Below are positions 38,578-47,278 of a stretch of DNA of 64,000 nucleotides, in pieces. This DNA is from Nonomuraea africana (lineage in GTDB: Bacteria; Actinomycetota; Actinomycetes; Streptosporangiales; Streptosporangiaceae): assembly GCF_014873535.1 (NCBI RefSeq), contig NZ_JADBEF010000001.1, positions 4,526,001 through 4,590,000 on the forward strand. The letters run 5' to 3'. The notes below the pieces were generated by a model. That model did not search any database. It was not told the origin of the DNA and worked only from the letters and a program-made list of their open reading frames with translations. How positions within the stretch are numbered: position 1 is the stretch's first letter; each line of letters begins with the position of its first letter. The translations under genes were made by a program, and so were the position numbers.

Positions 38578-39667
38578 CCGACGACCGCGCGAAGGCCTCG
38601 ACGACGTCGGTGTAGCGGTCGTTCGCGTCCACGACGTGGCCGACCGCCCACACCCCGCCCGCGCCCGGCAGGTAGGTCACCGCCTGCAGCCGCACGCTGC
38701 CCCTGGCGTCGTCGGGCCCGCCTCTGATGATCTCCCAGCGCTTCTTCTCGTAGCGCAGCAGGTAGGCCTCCGACTCGTGGTCGGGGTCGTAGCCCGAGAC
38801 CCAGAAGCGGCCCTTGCCGTCGCCCGTCACGCCGTAGAGCCTGGCGCGCGACCTGGGCAGCTCGGCGCGGTGCCACCGCTTGCCGTTCCAGGTCAGCACC
38901 AGCGGCTCGACCACGCCGGGGCGGCCGTAGACGCCGCCCACGGCCATCGCCCGCTTGCCGTCGACATGGATGTCGCGCAGGTAGCCGCCCGGGATGGGCG
39001 GCAGCGCCATCGCCGTCCACTTGCCGTCGACCTGGCGCATGACCAGCGGCGCCTTGCCGGTGTCGCCGACCGCGAAGGGGCCCGCGACGGCGTAGAGCGC
39101 GCCCTTCTCCTCGGTCTGCTGGAAGGTCCACTTGCCGTTCTGCCCGGTGAGGATCAGGCCCTTGCCGTCGCGGCTGCCGGCCGCGACGACCTTGTCCGTG
39201 CGCGCCTCGAGGCCGCCGAACCAGTCGCCCGCCCGCATGCCCGGCACCCTGACCCTGTCGAGCCCGCTCGCGTCGCCCCTGCCCAGGTACGGCAGGCCGT
39301 CGTGGCCGTCGCCGAGCGCCCACACCTGTGACGCGGAGACGGCCGACACGCTGCGCAGCGGCCCGGCCCCTGAGACGTCGCGGATCGGCACCTCGGTCCA
39401 GGCGGTGCCGTTCCAGCGGCCGACGGCGCCGCGGTTCTCCCACACGTCCCAGATCTGCTGCTGGCCCACGGCCCAGACCTCGTCGGCCGAGACGGCGTCG
39501 ACGTCGGTCAGCGAGCTGTCGGCGCTGAGGCGCACGCTGGTGGAGCGCTGCCACGCCTCGATCGGCGGACGGGCTGGCTCGGCGTGCGCGACGTCCACGA
39601 CGGGCAGGCCGGAGACGATGGTTGCCACGCACAGGGACAGCGCACGCCGCCGAAGGCGACGGGTCAT
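38570..39667 (-). CDS. Secreted beta-propeller-like protein, unknown function
   Basis: About 365 residues from ATG 39667. The N-terminus MTRRLRRRALSLCVATIVSG leads to a signal cleavage after AHA. The mature protein consists of repeated blades with W-A-V-G or W-A-L-G turns (VDAVSADEVWAVGQQQ, VSAVSASQVWALGDGHD, LYAVAGPFAVGDTG, VTGDGKGRFWVSGYDP, VTYLPGAGGVWAVGHV), a six- to seven-bladed propeller resembling actinomycete Kelch/WD-like exported proteins. No catalytic motif is visible. It is the last gene on the minus strand of this block, 37 bp after the nuclease-fold gene. Confidence 0.82.
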   Translation of the reverse strand: MTRRLRRRALSLCVATIVSGLPVVDVAHAEPARPPIEAWQRSTSVRLSADSSLTDVDAVSADEVWAVGQQQIWDVWENRGAVGRWNGTAWTEVPIRDVSGAGPLRSVSAVSASQVWALGDGHDGLPYLGRGDASGLDRVRVPGMRAGDWFGGLEARTDKVVAAGSRDGKGLILTGQNGKWTFQQTEEKGALYAVAGPFAVGDTGKAPLVMRQVDGKWTAMALPPIPGGYLRDIHVDGKRAMAVGGVYGRPGVVEPLVLTWNGKRWHRAELPRSRARLYGVTGDGKGRFWVSGYDPDHESEAYLLRYEKKRWEIIRGGPDDARGSVRLQAVTYLPGAGGVWAVGHVVDANDRYTDVVEAFARSSAK

Positions 39668-39704
39668 GACCAAATGGTACGGCCCGCCGGCGCATCCCCG
39701 TGGC

Positions 39705-40397
39705 CTACCCCCGAACTAGCCCGGCCACCACCGGCAGGTGGTCGGTGGCCGCCACAAGGTCGGCGGGATCGGCCTCGACACCGCCGCACCAGGCCACCCG
39801 CAGCCCCTGAGCGGCGAAGATCGCGTCGATGCGCTTGCCGGGGCTCCTGGCGGTGAAGGTCATCCCATTACCTTTGGGCGCCCTCGGATAACAGTCGCTC
39901 AGGCGGCCCGCGAGGTAGCGCCAGGTGGTCCTGTCGTCCTGCTCGTTGATGTCGCCCGCGAGCACGATCGCCGCGCCGAACCTGGCCGCGACCTGCTCGA
40001 TCATGGTGACGGCCTCGGTGGCGTGGTGCAGCCGGGCCGCCTCGTCGAGATCGAGGTGGATCGATCCGACGGCGAAGCGCGCCCCTTCGACCTCGACGAC
40101 GGCGATGGCGACGGCCCTGATCTCCAAACCTAGGAAGATCTTCAGCAATCTGCTCTCGGTGTGCAGCAGCCGTACGCCGGGAGCGATGAGAACGGCCACG
40201 CCGCCGAGCCTGAGGCCGGCGGCGACCCGCAGCCCCGCCGACTCGGCCAGCCGCATCCTGCTGCGCCGCCAGCCGACGAAGCGCGGCGCCTCCTGCACGC
40301 ACACGACATCGGCCCGCATGGCCCTGATCACCCTGGTGAGCGCGGCGACGTCGTCCTTCATGCCGCGGATGTTGTAGGTGCCGACCGTGAGGGTCAC
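39705..40397 (-). CDS. Endonuclease/exonuclease/phosphatase-fold protein
   Basis: A 230-residue metal-dependent hydrolase. The fold landmarks are GTYNIRG at the N-terminus, VVCVQEAPRF (metal-binding Glu), VGSIHLDLDE (catalytic His), IVLAGDINEQDD (Asp/Asn) and a C-terminal AATDHLPVVAGL (Asp-His pair). All catalytic positions are present. There is no signal peptide. Substrates in this fold range from AP-DNA to inositol phosphates and sphingomyelin, and the sequence alone does not decide. It lies 9 bp downstream of the ROK glucokinase gene on the same strand and is probably cotranscribed. Confidence 0.9.
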   Translation of the reverse strand: MTLTVGTYNIRGMKDDVAALTRVIRAMRADVVCVQEAPRFVGWRRSRMRLAESAGLRVAAGLRLGGVAVLIAPGVRLLHTESRLLKIFLGLEIRAVAIAVVEVEGARFAVGSIHLDLDEAARLHHATEAVTMIEQVAARFGAAIVLAGDINEQDDRTTWRYLAGRLSDCYPRAPKGNGMTFTARSPGKRIDAIFAAQGLRVAWCGGVEADPADLVAATDHLPVVAGLVRG

Positions 40398-40406
40398 CCC
40401 GCGAAT

Positions 40407-41339
40407 TTAACGTCTTCTGGCCAGATCCGCAGCGCCCACGAGCCCGGCGGACGCGCCGAGCTCGGCCAGCCTGATCTCGGCGACGGGCCGGTGTCCCCTG
40501 CCGGTCAGCACGCGCCCGAACGTCTCGCGGGTCCTGTCGATGAACAGGTCGGCCGCCCTGGACACGCCGCCGCCCACGATGAAGCGGCCGGGGTCGAGGA
40601 TGGCGGCCAGGTCGGCCAGGCCCTGCGCCAGCCAGTCGGCCATGGCGGCGAAGGCGGCCAGCGCGGCCTCGTCGCCCTGTCTGGCGGCCTCGGTGACCTC
40701 CTCGCCCTCGATGGTGCCGCCAGCCAGGCCGAGCAGGGTGGCGGCACGCTCGGGCTGGTTGGCGACGATCTCCCTGGTCTCGCGGACCAGCGCGTTGCCG
40801 CTGGCGTACTGCTCCCAGCAGCCGAGGTTGCCGCAGCCGCACAGCCGGCCCTCCGGCACGACCTGCATGTGGCCGAGCTCGGCGCCCATGCCCCAGCGGC
40901 CGCGATAGAGGTGGCCGTCGATGACGATGCCGCCGCCGATGCCGGTGCCGACGGTGACGCAGACGAGGTGGCTCTCGCCCCTGCCCGCGCCGAAGCGGGC
41001 CTCGGCCCACGCCATGGCATTGGCGTCGTTCTCCACCACGACGGGCAGGCCGATCAGCTCGGTGATCTTCTTCTGCAGCGGCTCCTCGCGCCAGGCGAGG
41101 TTGGGCGCGAAACGGACGATGGAGCGGGTCTCGTCGACGAAGCCGGCGGCGCCGACGCCGACGGCCTCGATCTCCTTGCCCCGCGCCAGTTCCTTGACGA
41201 CATCCGCGACCGTCTCGGCGACCAGGTCGGGCCGGTCGGCGGGGGTGGGCCGCAGGGCGTTCTCGAGAATGGCGCCGTTCTCGTCCACCACACCGGCGGC
41301 GACCTTGGTCCCGCCGATGTCCACACCGATCGTCAGCAT
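40407..41339 (-). CDS. glk: ROK-family glucokinase
   Basis: A 310-residue sugar kinase. The N-terminal phosphate loop is LTIGVDIGGTKVAAGVV, followed by the catalytic Asp region VVVENDANAMAWAEA, TVGTGIGGGIVIDG, the zinc-binding ROK signature GRLCGCGNLGCWEQYASG, and LDPGRFIVGGGVSRA near the C-terminus. It lacks a DNA-binding domain, so it is an enzyme rather than a ROK repressor. In streptomycetes, GlkA of this family is the central glucose kinase and mediates carbon catabolite repression, so the same role is likely. It is part of the SRPBCC/ArsA/CxxC/glk/EEP operon. Confidence 0.95.
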   Translation of the reverse strand: MLTIGVDIGGTKVAAGVVDENGAILENALRPTPADRPDLVAETVADVVKELARGKEIEAVGVGAAGFVDETRSIVRFAPNLAWREEPLQKKITELIGLPVVVENDANAMAWAEARFGAGRGESHLVCVTVGTGIGGGIVIDGHLYRGRWGMGAELGHMQVVPEGRLCGCGNLGCWEQYASGNALVRETREIVANQPERAATLLGLAGGTIEGEEVTEAARQGDEAALAAFAAMADWLAQGLADLAAILDPGRFIVGGGVSRAADLFIDRTRETFGRVLTGRGHRPVAEIRLAELGASAGLVGAADLARRR

Positions 41340-41368
41340 GTCCGTCCCAACCTTTCCTTCCGGGCCCC

Positions 41369-41761
41369 TCAGCCCAGGTCGATGTGCTCCACGTCCTCGC
41401 GCCGCTCCTCGCGGGGGGCTCGGGGGGAGCTCGGACGGCTCAGCGCGTCCAGTGCCTGGCGGAAGGCGGCGAACAGCTCGCCGCCCGCGGCCATCAGGTG
41501 CCCGGTCACGTCGGCGCCCGACTCCTTCTGCGCGGCGATCGCCCTGCAGACGGGACAGGCGCGGCAGATGTACTCGCCCTCGGGGTGCTCGGCGACGGCC
41601 TCGCCCCACACGTCTCTCTCCTGACGGCCACCGCCGCCGGTGAACGAGTTGAACACCGTCCTGCCGACCTGCCGGGTCGCCCTGCCCTGCAGCGTGTCGA
41701 ACAGCTTGCGCGCCTCCTCGGCGACGGTGCCGATCGGGTCTCTTTCGTTGCTCTCAGTCAT
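41369..41761 (-). CDS. Small CxxC protein of the ArsA/glucokinase operon
   Basis: About 130 residues from ATG 41761, preceded by GGAGGG and overlapping the ArsA stop by 8 bp. The middle contains CRACPVCRAI, a possible zinc-binding pair set (Cys-x2-Cys-x2-Cys). The N- and C-terminal parts are charged helices (DPIGTVAEEARKLFDTLQGR, LFAAFRQALDALSR). It resembles an actinobacterial family of unknown function (DUF5304-like, from memory) that recurs between ArsA and GlkA. A role as a zinc-linked regulator or chaperone partner is speculative. Confidence 0.8.
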   Translation of the reverse strand: MTESNERDPIGTVAEEARKLFDTLQGRATRQVGRTVFNSFTGGGGRQERDVWGEAVAEHPEGEYICRACPVCRAIAAQKESGADVTGHLMAAGGELFAAFRQALDALSRPSSPRAPREERREDVEHIDLG

Positions 41762-42917
41762 CTCGCCCTCCTGCCACGAACCGTACCCGCAGGCGGCCGT
41801 CGCGGAGCACGGCACCACTGATCTTCCTGCGCGCCAGGGCCGCGGGCAAGGCCAGGATCCTGCGGTACGGCCCGGCCGTCACGATCAGCTCGTCGCCCTT
41901 GCGGGCCAGATCGACGTCGTCCTTGTCGGCCCCGGGGAGGGCCAGGGAGAGCTCGTGCCCGTCGAAGACCAGCGGCGCCTCGACCGAGGGGCCGGCGAAC
42001 GGGTCGCTCTCGCCGTAGATCCGCGCGCCCACCTCGGCGAGCGCGTCGACGCCGACGGGCTCGCCGGGAAGGTACGGCACGACGTGGACGGGCAGCGGCG
42101 TGAACGACTCCTGGGCCTCGGCCAGCAGCCTGCCCTGCGACTCGACCCACTGGGCCCGCCAGTCGTCGGCGCCCTCGGAGGGGAAGACGCGGTTGGCGAT
42201 CACCGCGTCGACGCGGTAGCCGTACAGGTTGAGCGAGGTGAGGGTGCGCCTGGCCTCGGCGAGCACCACCGACTCCGGCGTCAGCACGAGGCGGACGGAG
42301 GCGGAGTCGCCGGTGAGCAGCTCGCGCACCTCCATGAGGCCGCGGTGGAAGCGCTCGCCCGCGCTCATGACCTCCTCGCCGGGGGTGCTGACGTGGGCGA
42401 CGCTCCGCACGAACGGGGAGACGATCTTCATCAGCCTGCGGCCGACCGGCAGCAGGCGGGAGACGTGCCAGTCGAGCGCCTCGGGCAGCGCCAGCAGGCG
42501 CAGCGTCTCGGCGGTGGGCGCGCAGTCGACGACGATCACGTCCCAGCACCCCGAGCGCGCCTGCTCGCGCAGCTCCAGCAGCGCGATGACCTCCTCGGCG
42601 CCGGGCAGGACGGTGATCTCCTCGGAGGTGATCTCGTCGAGGCCGAGCTCGGCGAACAGGCCCCTGGCGTAGTCCTGGAGCTCTCCCCAGTGGCGTTCGA
42701 GGGACCGCTGGGTGTCGACCTGGTGCAGGTGGAGCCCGGGCTCGATCTCCACAGGACGGTCGTCGACGCTGACGCCGAGCGCGTCGGCGAGGGAGTGCGC
42801 GGTGTCGGTGGAGACGACCAGCGTCTTCAGGCCCTTCCGCGCGGCGAGCGTCGCCGTCGCGGCGGCCACCGTGGTCTTGCCGACGCCGCCCTTGCCGGTG
42901 AAGAGCAGGATCCTCAT
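41754..42917 (-). CDS. ArsA/Get3-family ATPase with C-terminal HSP20-like domain
   Basis: A 387-residue P-loop ATPase. The deviant Walker A FTGKGGVGKTTVAAATATLA spans residues 6-25. Switch I is VSTDTAHSLADALG, and switch II appears as VIVVDCAPTAETLRLLALPE. The family A-loop region RVFPSEGADDW follows. The last 70 residues (FDGHELSLALPGADKDDVDL, ending in RLRVRF) are an alpha-crystallin-like fold seen in bacterial ArsA-HSP20 proteins. No arsenite-binding cysteines are evident, so a membrane-protein or lipid-linked chaperone function is more plausible than arsenic export. It overlaps the SRPBCC stop (ATGA). Confidence 0.92.
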   Translation of the reverse strand: MRILLFTGKGGVGKTTVAAATATLAARKGLKTLVVSTDTAHSLADALGVSVDDRPVEIEPGLHLHQVDTQRSLERHWGELQDYARGLFAELGLDEITSEEITVLPGAEEVIALLELREQARSGCWDVIVVDCAPTAETLRLLALPEALDWHVSRLLPVGRRLMKIVSPFVRSVAHVSTPGEEVMSAGERFHRGLMEVRELLTGDSASVRLVLTPESVVLAEARRTLTSLNLYGYRVDAVIANRVFPSEGADDWRAQWVESQGRLLAEAQESFTPLPVHVVPYLPGEPVGVDALAEVGARIYGESDPFAGPSVEAPLVFDGHELSLALPGADKDDVDLARKGDELIVTAGPYRRILALPAALARRKISGAVLRDGRLRVRFVAGGRDD

Positions 42918-43351
42918 CGGCCTTCGACGCGCTTCTTGAGGCCCTTGAGCGCCGTGTCGACGATCACCTTCTCGGCCTTGCGCTTGATCATGCCGATCAT
43001 CGGGACCTTCAGATCGACCGCCAGCTCATAGGTCACCTCGGTGCCACTGCCCCGCTCACCGAGGGTGTAACTCCCCTTCAGCTCGCGGACCATCGTGCCC
43101 GGTTCGACGACCTGCCAGCTCACGCTCTCGTCGTCGTTCCAGTCGTAGCCGAGGGTGTAGGTGTCGCTGATGACGCCCGCGTCGAGCACGAAGCGCACGG
43201 TCTGCGGGCGGCCGTCGGGAGCGCTGGTGAGGACCTCCGCGGACTTCACCTGACCAGCCCATTCGGGATAGGAGCCGAAGTCGGCGATCACCGTCATCAC
43301 GTGGGAGCGGTCGGCGTCGACGGTGATGCTCGAGGTGGTGCGATCAGCCAT
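42914..43351 (-). CDS. SRPBCC/START-like lipid-binding domain protein
   Basis: A 145-residue single-domain protein of the polyketide cyclase/SRPBCC fold. The first helix-strand (SSITVDADRSHVMTVIADFG, SYPEWAGQVKSAEVL) and the final long helix (IKRKAEKVIVDTALKGLKKR) that closes the hydrophobic cavity are typical. It starts the operon, and its stop overlaps the ATG of the ArsA-type ATPase, so they are made together. Pairing of a hydrophobic-ligand binder with an ArsA/Get3 ATPase suggests handling of lipids or tail-anchored substrates at the membrane, an inference only. Confidence 0.9.
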   Translation of the reverse strand: MADRTTSSITVDADRSHVMTVIADFGSYPEWAGQVKSAEVLTSAPDGRPQTVRFVLDAGVISDTYTLGYDWNDDESVSWQVVEPGTMVRELKGSYTLGERGSGTEVTYELAVDLKVPMIGMIKRKAEKVIVDTALKGLKKRVEGR

Positions 43352-43372
43352 GCGTCAACGGTACCGGTCGGG

Positions 43373-44140
43373 CTACCACCGAAGGACGTAAGGAACGCCC
43401 TTTCCGCGGAAATGGCCGACGTTCACGCACTCGGTCCTGCCGATCCTCGTGCGGGCGTAGAGCGGCTGGTGGACGTGGCCGAACAGCGCGTAGCGCGGCT
43501 GGGTCCTCCTGATGGCGGCCAGCGTCGCCTCACTGCCGCGCTCGTAGCGCCTGGCCACCACGTCGTAGAGCAGCTCGGGCACGGCCGGCGGGATGTGGCA
43601 GCACAGCACGTCCACCTCGCCGACCGCCTCCACCTTGGCCGCGAACTCCTCGTCGCTGATCTCGTAGGGCGTGCGGTACGGCGTGCGCAGCCCGCCGCCG
43701 ACGAACCCGAACCGCCACCCGCCCAGCTCCACCGTCTGCCCGTCGAGCACGTGGAGGCCGGGCCTGAGGTAGTCGCCCCACAGCCTCGGCAGGTCGACGT
43801 TGCCGTAGGTCAGGTAGGCGGGCGTCGGCATGGCGGCGAACAGGCTCTCGTACTGCCGCCTGACAATGCGCTCGATGTGCTGGCGCGGGTCGCCTTCGAG
43901 GCTCGCCCAGAGCTTCGCCGACATGGTCCTGGCCTCGTCGAACCGCTTGGCCGTGCGCAGCGCGATGAAGGCCGCCGCCCGCTCGGCGCCGAACAGCTCG
44001 GGGAAGATCCCCTGCGCGTGGTCGTCGTAGTCGATGAAGAGGATCAGGTCGCCCAGGCAGATCAGCGCGTCCGCGCCGTCGCCCGCGCGCGCCAGCGCCT
44101 CGACGCTTCCGTGGACATCGCTCACGACATGCACCCGCAT
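43373..44140 (-). CDS. Calcineurin-like metallophosphoesterase
   Basis: A 255-residue enzyme with all five metallophosphoesterase motifs: DVH (Asp8, His10), CLGDLI, YGNVD (Asn/Asp), CCHIP and FGHVHQPLY. The spacing between motifs II and III is enlarged by a helical insertion (about 85 residues, KRFDEARTMSAKLWASLEGD). Substrates could be cyclic nucleotides, phosphoproteins or lipids. It stands alone 21 bp upstream (in its direction) of the SRPBCC gene and diverges from fadD. It may be the true first gene of that operon, since the intergenic distance is short. Confidence 0.92.
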   Translation of the reverse strand: MRVHVVSDVHGSVEALARAGDGADALICLGDLILFIDYDDHAQGIFPELFGAERAAAFIALRTAKRFDEARTMSAKLWASLEGDPRQHIERIVRRQYESLFAAMPTPAYLTYGNVDLPRLWGDYLRPGLHVLDGQTVELGGWRFGFVGGGLRTPYRTPYEISDEEFAAKVEAVGEVDVLCCHIPPAVPELLYDVVARRYERGSEATLAAIRRTQPRYALFGHVHQPLYARTRIGRTECVNVGHFRGKGVPYVLRW

Positions 44141-44298
44141 GCCCGCAGCCTAGAAGATCGGATGAGCGGAGTAGCGCCCGGCGACTGCTAGCGTGATGAA
44201 AGCCCTTGATAACGCCTCTGTGACGAAGCTACCCACGCGTAACTTAACCCTGTAGCGTCCTCGGTCGTCCCAGAAGCGTGCACCCGGAGGAGTGATCC

Positions 44299-46053
44299 GT
44301 GCGCGAGTACAGCGTTCCCGTCCTGGTGGATGTCCCGCATACCGCCAGCTGCACCGACACGGTGTTCCGGCGGGGCGAGCAGGAACCAGGGGCGATCGTG
44401 ATGCGCAGGAAGGACGGCGACAGCTGGCCCGCCGTCACCGCCCGCGAGTTCCGCGACGAGGTCGCGGCGCTGGCCAAGGGCCTCATCGCCGCGGGCATCG
44501 AGCCCGGCGACAGGGTCGCGCTCATGTCGCGCACGCGCTACGAGTGGACCGTCATCGACTACGCCATCTGGGCGGCGGGCGCGGTCAGCGTGCCGGTCTA
44601 CGAGACCTCCGCCGCCGAGCAGGTCGCCTGGATCCTCAGTGACAGCGGCGCCAAGGCCGCCTTCGTCGAGCTCGACACGCACGAGGAGACGGTGCGGGAG
44701 GCGCACCCCTCGCTCGAGCACCTGTGGCGGGTCGAGGAGATCGCCGCGCTCACCGGGCCCGACGTCTCCGACGAGACACTCGAGGCCCGCCGTACCGGCA
44801 GGTCGGGTGACGACCTGGCGACGATCATCTACACCTCCGGCACCACCGGCAGGCCGAAGGGCTGCCGGCTCACCCACGACAACCTGCTGTTCACCTCCAT
44901 CAACGTCGCCAGAGGGCCGCTGGAGCAGCTGTTCGACGTGCCGGGCAGGGCGGCGCTGCTGTTCCTGCCGCTGGCGCACGTCTTCGCCAGGGTGATCCAG
45001 ATCGTGCTCGTCGAGACCGGCACGATCATGGCGCACACGCCCAACATGAAGAACGTCGCGCCCGACCTGGCCGCCTTCCAGCCGACGTTCCTGCTCGGCG
45101 TGCCGCGCGTGTTCGAGAAGGTCTACAACGGCGCCGAGCAGAAGGCCGCCTCGGGCGGCAAGGGCAAGATCTTCGCCCGTGCCGCCGACGTCGCCATCGC
45201 CTACAGCAGGGCCCAGGCCTCCGGCGGCGCCTCGCTCGGGCTGCGCCTGCGGCACGCCCTGTTCGACAGGCTGGTGTACGGCAAGCTGCGCCAGGCGACC
45301 GGCGGGCGGCTGTCGGCGGCGGTCTCCGGCGGCGGCGCCCTCGGCGAGCGCCTCGGCCACTTCTTCACCGGCGTCGGCATCGAGGTCTTCGAGGGCTACG
45401 GCCTGACCGAGACCACCGCCCCCGTCTCGGTCAACCTGCCGGGCGCCAACAAGATCGGCACCGTCGGCAAGCCCATCCCCGGCGCGAGCGTCCGCATCGC
45501 CGACGACGGCGAGATCCTCACCAAGGGCCGCCACGTCTTCCACGGTTACTGGAACAACGACGAGGCCACGGCCGCCGCGATCGACGCCGACGGCTGGTAC
45601 CACACCGGCGACGTCGGCGAGCTCGACTCCGACGGCTACCTGCGCATCACCGGGCGCAAGAAGGAGATCCTGGTGACGGCGGCGGGCAAGAACATCGCCC
45701 CGGCCCCCATGGAGGACGCGATCCGGGCCCACCCGCTGATCTCCCAGGCCATGATCGTCGGTGACGGGCGGCCCTTCGCCGCCGCGCTGATCACGCTCGA
45801 CCCCGAGGCCCTCGCCCAGCGCGGCCTGTCGCCGAAGGAGGCGAAGGCCGACGCCGGGGTGCTGGCCGAGGTCCAGTCGGCGGTCGACACGGCGAACGGC
45901 ACCGTGTCGAGAGCCGAGCAGATCAAGAAGTTCGTGATCCTGGACGAAGACCTCACCGAGGAGAGCGGCCACCTGACGCCGACGCTCAAGGTCAAGCGGA
46001 ACCTGGTGATGCGCGACTTCGCGGCCGACATCGACGCCCTCTACGAGAAGTGA
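44299..46053 (+). CDS. fadD: Long-chain fatty-acid-CoA ligase
   Basis: A 584-residue AMP-forming acyl-CoA synthetase. GTG 44299 follows GGAGGAG. The AMP-binding loop is IIYTSGTTGRPKGCRLTHDN (about residues 177-196). Further landmarks are FLPLAHVFARVIQ, FLLGVPRVFEKVYNGAEQKA, FEGYGLTETTAPVSVN, GWYHTGDVGELDSDGYL, GRKKEILVTAAGKNIAP and the C-terminal KKFVILDEDLTEESGHLTPT ending in LKVKRN. It activates fatty acids for beta-oxidation or lipid synthesis at the membrane. It is monocistronic. The next plus-strand lipid gene is beyond the accessory PadR/ABC block. Confidence 0.95.
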   Translation: MREYSVPVLVDVPHTASCTDTVFRRGEQEPGAIVMRRKDGDSWPAVTAREFRDEVAALAKGLIAAGIEPGDRVALMSRTRYEWTVIDYAIWAAGAVSVPVYETSAAEQVAWILSDSGAKAAFVELDTHEETVREAHPSLEHLWRVEEIAALTGPDVSDETLEARRTGRSGDDLATIIYTSGTTGRPKGCRLTHDNLLFTSINVARGPLEQLFDVPGRAALLFLPLAHVFARVIQIVLVETGTIMAHTPNMKNVAPDLAAFQPTFLLGVPRVFEKVYNGAEQKAASGGKGKIFARAADVAIAYSRAQASGGASLGLRLRHALFDRLVYGKLRQATGGRLSAAVSGGGALGERLGHFFTGVGIEVFEGYGLTETTAPVSVNLPGANKIGTVGKPIPGASVRIADDGEILTKGRHVFHGYWNNDEATAAAIDADGWYHTGDVGELDSDGYLRITGRKKEILVTAAGKNIAPAPMEDAIRAHPLISQAMIVGDGRPFAAALITLDPEALAQRGLSPKEAKADAGVLAEVQSAVDTANGTVSRAEQIKKFVILDEDLTEESGHLTPTLKVKRNLVMRDFAADIDALYEK

Positions 46054-46063
46054 CGCACGCCGC

Positions 46064-47278
46064 TCAGCCCTCGTTCAGCGAGGCGGCGACGGGAGCGTCC
46101 CAGTCGATGTGGTGGCGCTGCTCGGGGCCGATGGTGCGCTCCGGCGCGAGGAAGGTCCGCATCGCCAGCGGCATCATGAGCCGCATCATGGAGATCGCCG
46201 CGGGCCCCATGGTCTTGGTGGTGTTGGTCTTGGCGGCGCGGGCCGCCACCTTCTCCACCCGCGGACGGCGCAGCCGCACGTAGGCCTCGAAGGCGCGGGT
46301 CAGGTCGGGCACGTCGCGCAGGCAGCGGGCGAGCTCGACCGCGCTCTCCGCGGCCAGCGAGGCGCCCTGGCCCGAGCTGGGCGACGGCGCGTGCGCGGAG
46401 TCGCCGACCAGCACCATCCTGCCGCGGTGCCAGTGCGGCACGCTCGGCATGATCTCGACCGAGCCGAGGACCACGAGCTGCTCGGCCGCGGTGTGTCGCA
46501 GCAGGTCGCCGCCGGGCAGGTCGCCGGCGTAGATCTCGCGCAGGCGGCGCAGCCATTCCTCGGCGGAGCTCGCGCGGGCCTGCGCCGCGCTCATCGGCTC
46601 CCGGTGCGGGAGGTTGGCGAACCAGGCGGTGCGGCCGTCGGGCTGCACCCAGTAGCCGAAGAAGCCGCGCGCGCCGAAGACGAAGCAGGCGGCGTCGGTC
46701 CCGGCGCCGGGCACCGCGACGTCGGCCAGCCCGCCGAAGTTCAGCAGCGGGACGTGGCGCGGGGCCGGAGCGCCGGGGTCGATCACGGTGCGAACCGTGG
46801 AGCGGATGCCGTCGGCGCCGACGAGCAGGTCGGCGGTGGCACTGCCGCCATCGGCGAAGCGCGCGGTGACGCCGCCGGGGCCTTCTTCGACGCCGACCAG
46901 GCGCCTGCCGTGCTCGATGGGGACGCCGCTCGCCACGGCCTGGTCGTGCACCGCGCGGTACAGCTCCGAGCGCCACATCGCCTGGCTGGGCGGCAGGTCG
47001 GGCAGGCCGGGCAGCTCGCCGATCCGCCGGCCCCTTCCGTCGGTGATCACGGTGCGCGTCACCGGCTGGCCGACGGCCCTGACCGCCGCCTCGGCGCCGA
47101 CGGCCCGCAGCGCGTCGAGCCCGTTCGGGGCGATCGTGAGCGTCCCGCCGATGCCCTCGGCGCTGCTCGCGTAGGCCTCGTAGACCGTCGCCTCGATGCC
47201 CGCGCGCCTCAGCGCCATCGCGGTGACCGGGCCCGCGATGCCGCCGCCGATCACGAGTGCTGTTCTAACCGTCGTCAT
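46064..47278 (-). CDS. FAD-dependent aromatic/polyketide monooxygenase
   Basis: A 404-residue class A flavoprotein monooxygenase. The FAD Rossmann loop VIGGGIAGPVTAMALRRAG is at residues 9-27, the DG motif is LLVGADGIRSTVR, and the second FAD motif is MVLVGDSAHAPSPSSGQGAS followed by the long helix LAAESAVELARCLR. NADPH would be consumed to hydroxylate or inactivate an aromatic compound. Rifampicin- and tetracycline-modifying enzymes belong to the same family, so the substrate is open. Its start overlaps the PadR stop by 14 bp, so the enzyme is directly controlled by that regulator. Confidence 0.92.
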   Translation of the reverse strand: MTTVRTALVIGGGIAGPVTAMALRRAGIEATVYEAYASSAEGIGGTLTIAPNGLDALRAVGAEAAVRAVGQPVTRTVITDGRGRRIGELPGLPDLPPSQAMWRSELYRAVHDQAVASGVPIEHGRRLVGVEEGPGGVTARFADGGSATADLLVGADGIRSTVRTVIDPGAPAPRHVPLLNFGGLADVAVPGAGTDAACFVFGARGFFGYWVQPDGRTAWFANLPHREPMSAAQARASSAEEWLRRLREIYAGDLPGGDLLRHTAAEQLVVLGSVEIMPSVPHWHRGRMVLVGDSAHAPSPSSGQGASLAAESAVELARCLRDVPDLTRAFEAYVRLRRPRVEKVAARAAKTNTTKTMGPAAISMMRLMMPLAMRTFLAPERTIGPEQRHHIDWDAPVAASLNEG

